A stretch of 5,170 nt of DNA, taken from the NCBI GenBank assembly GCA_023392395.1, contig JAEVZE010000436.1, forward strand, positions 1 to 5,170. The letters run 5' to 3'. The notes under the pieces were generated by a model. It did not search any database, was not told the DNA's origin, and saw only the letters and a list, made by a program, of their open reading frames with translations. Source of the DNA: Bacillota bacterium (lineage in GTDB: Bacteria > Bacillota > Clostridia > Christensenellales > Aristaeellaceae). Each line of letters opens with the position of its first letter. Position 1 is the stretch's first letter. Of the stretch, positions 4,431 to 5,170 are shown piece by piece. Position numbers and translations under genes: made by a program.

Positions 4431-5170
4431 CTAGATGTTGTGGATGAACCCGTCAATGAAGAACAACGCGCCGCCCACCGCCGAGGCGTTCAGCGGGTAG
4501 AAGCTGCTCTTCAGGTAGTCGGCATTCGAGTTGTCGAAGTTGTCTATCGCCCTCACGCGATCCCGGAGCACATCGATATACTGGTTGACGTATTGGCCCA
4601 TGCCGCCGCCCAGCACGATGTCACAGTCAAAGCACATCCGGATGTTGTGCAGGAAGATGGCCAGGTAGTCGAGGAAGCGACCGAAGGCGGCCTCGCAGAC
4701 GGAGTCCTTTTCTGAAAGCTTCTGGAAGAACAGCTGCAGGTCGTCGCCGGTGATGGCAGACAGCACGTCCGGTGAGCAGTAGCAGTTCGCGCAGCCCTTC
4801 TGCCCGCAATGGCACAATTCGCCCCTCGGCTCCAGGATCATATGGCCGAGTTCGCCGCCCCGGCAGTTGTCGCCCTCCACGATCTGGTTATTCTCGATCA
4901 GCGCGCCGCCGATCGAGTGGCTGAGCGACAGGTAGATCAGCCGCTTGGCCCCGCGGCGCGCGTACAGCTCGGAAAATCCGCCCGCGTTGGCATCGTTGTA
5001 CAGGCGATACGGGAGGCTGATCTGCTGCCCGATCAGCGCATGGAAGTTGTTCGCGCCGCCCAGCAGCTTCGCGGTCTCCACGACGGTGCCGTTGCCGCTG
5101 ACGATGGCGGGCAGCGTGATGCCAAGGCCCAGGATGGTCGCTTCGTCCCAGCGGTTTTCCTGGATAAAGC
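4431..5170 (-). CDS. ROK-family protein (sugar kinase or NagC/XylR-type repressor), 5' end outside window
   Basis: The frame is open from its TAG at 4431-4433 to the right edge, giving 245 visible residues and no start. The part at 5082-5168 reads ILGLGITLPAIVSGNGTV, a typical ROK strand, so the GTG at 5081 is an internal Val codon and not a start. Further on are YNDANAGGF (the Asp of NDAN is the catalytic position in ROK kinases), SIGGALIENNQIVEG, GELGHMIL and the zinc motif CHCGQKGC followed by ANCYCS, then VLGGGMGQYVNQY near the end. ROK proteins are either cytoplasmic sugar kinases or repressors with an N-terminal winged helix. The deciding N-terminus is beyond the window. The motif has extra cysteines, and Asn where GCxE usually has Glu. 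It converges on the RpiR-family gene and shares its terminator. A role in the same sugar system is plausible but not shown. Confidence 0.88.
   Translation of the reverse strand, partial: FIQENRWDEATILGLGITLPAIVSGNGTVVETAKLLGGANNFHALIGQQISLPYRLYNDANAGGFSELYARRGAKRLIYLSLSHSIGGALIENNQIVEGDNCRGGELGHMILEPRGELCHCGQKGCANCYCSPDVLSAITGDDLQLFFQKLSEKDSVCEAAFGRFLDYLAIFLHNIRMCFDCDIVLGGGMGQYVNQYIDVLRDRVRAIDNFDNSNADYLKSSFYPLNASAVGGALFFIDGFIHNI

Noticed and set aside
4431..5081. Complete ROK gene starting at the GTG at 5081
   Set aside because: The frame continues upstream to the window edge with typical ROK sequence (ILGLGITLPAIVSGNGTV), so this GTG is an internal Val.
1..5170. CRISPR array, tRNA or rRNA genes
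   Set aside because: No spaced direct repeats of CRISPR length and no tRNA- or rRNA-like segments were seen.

Overview
The window looks like a GC-rich Firmicutes (Clostridia-type) chromosome, perhaps from an uncultured gut or anaerobic lineage. Supporting signs are AGGAGG-type ribosome binding sites, a consensus sigma-A promoter, what looks like the 5' half of a T-box tRNA-sensing leader, and a MurR/RpiR plus ROK sugar-gene neighbourhood. The assignment is inferred from these features and not from any database match.

Left edge (1-121, minus strand): a TTGACA-17-TATACT promoter fires leftwards into the first part of a T-box leader. The gene it controls lies outside the window. To its right (about 187-984, plus strand) is a decaying tyrosine recombinase. 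Its catalytic domain is complete, but the core-binding domain is interrupted by an in-frame TAG and the arm-binding domain is missing, so this is a relic of a mobile element.

Centre (1036-3113, minus strand): a two-gene operon encodes a class II ketose-bisphosphate aldolase and, 29 bp downstream, a kinase that resembles the ADP-dependent glucokinase/phosphofructokinase family rather than ordinary ATP-dependent sugar kinases. Together they suggest phosphorylation of a ketose phosphate followed by cleavage to triose phosphates. The true sugar is unknown.

Right (3114-5170): a 412-bp divergent control region with three inverted repeats and candidate promoters in both directions separates the operon from a MurR/RpiR-family regulator (plus strand), the probable sugar-phosphate-sensing controller. 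The regulator converges on a ROK-family gene (minus strand, cut by the right edge). Between the two is a strong two-way hairpin terminator. The working model is an RpiR-controlled sugar catabolic module with a possible second ROK regulator or kinase, next to a mobile-element scar and an unrelated T-box gene.
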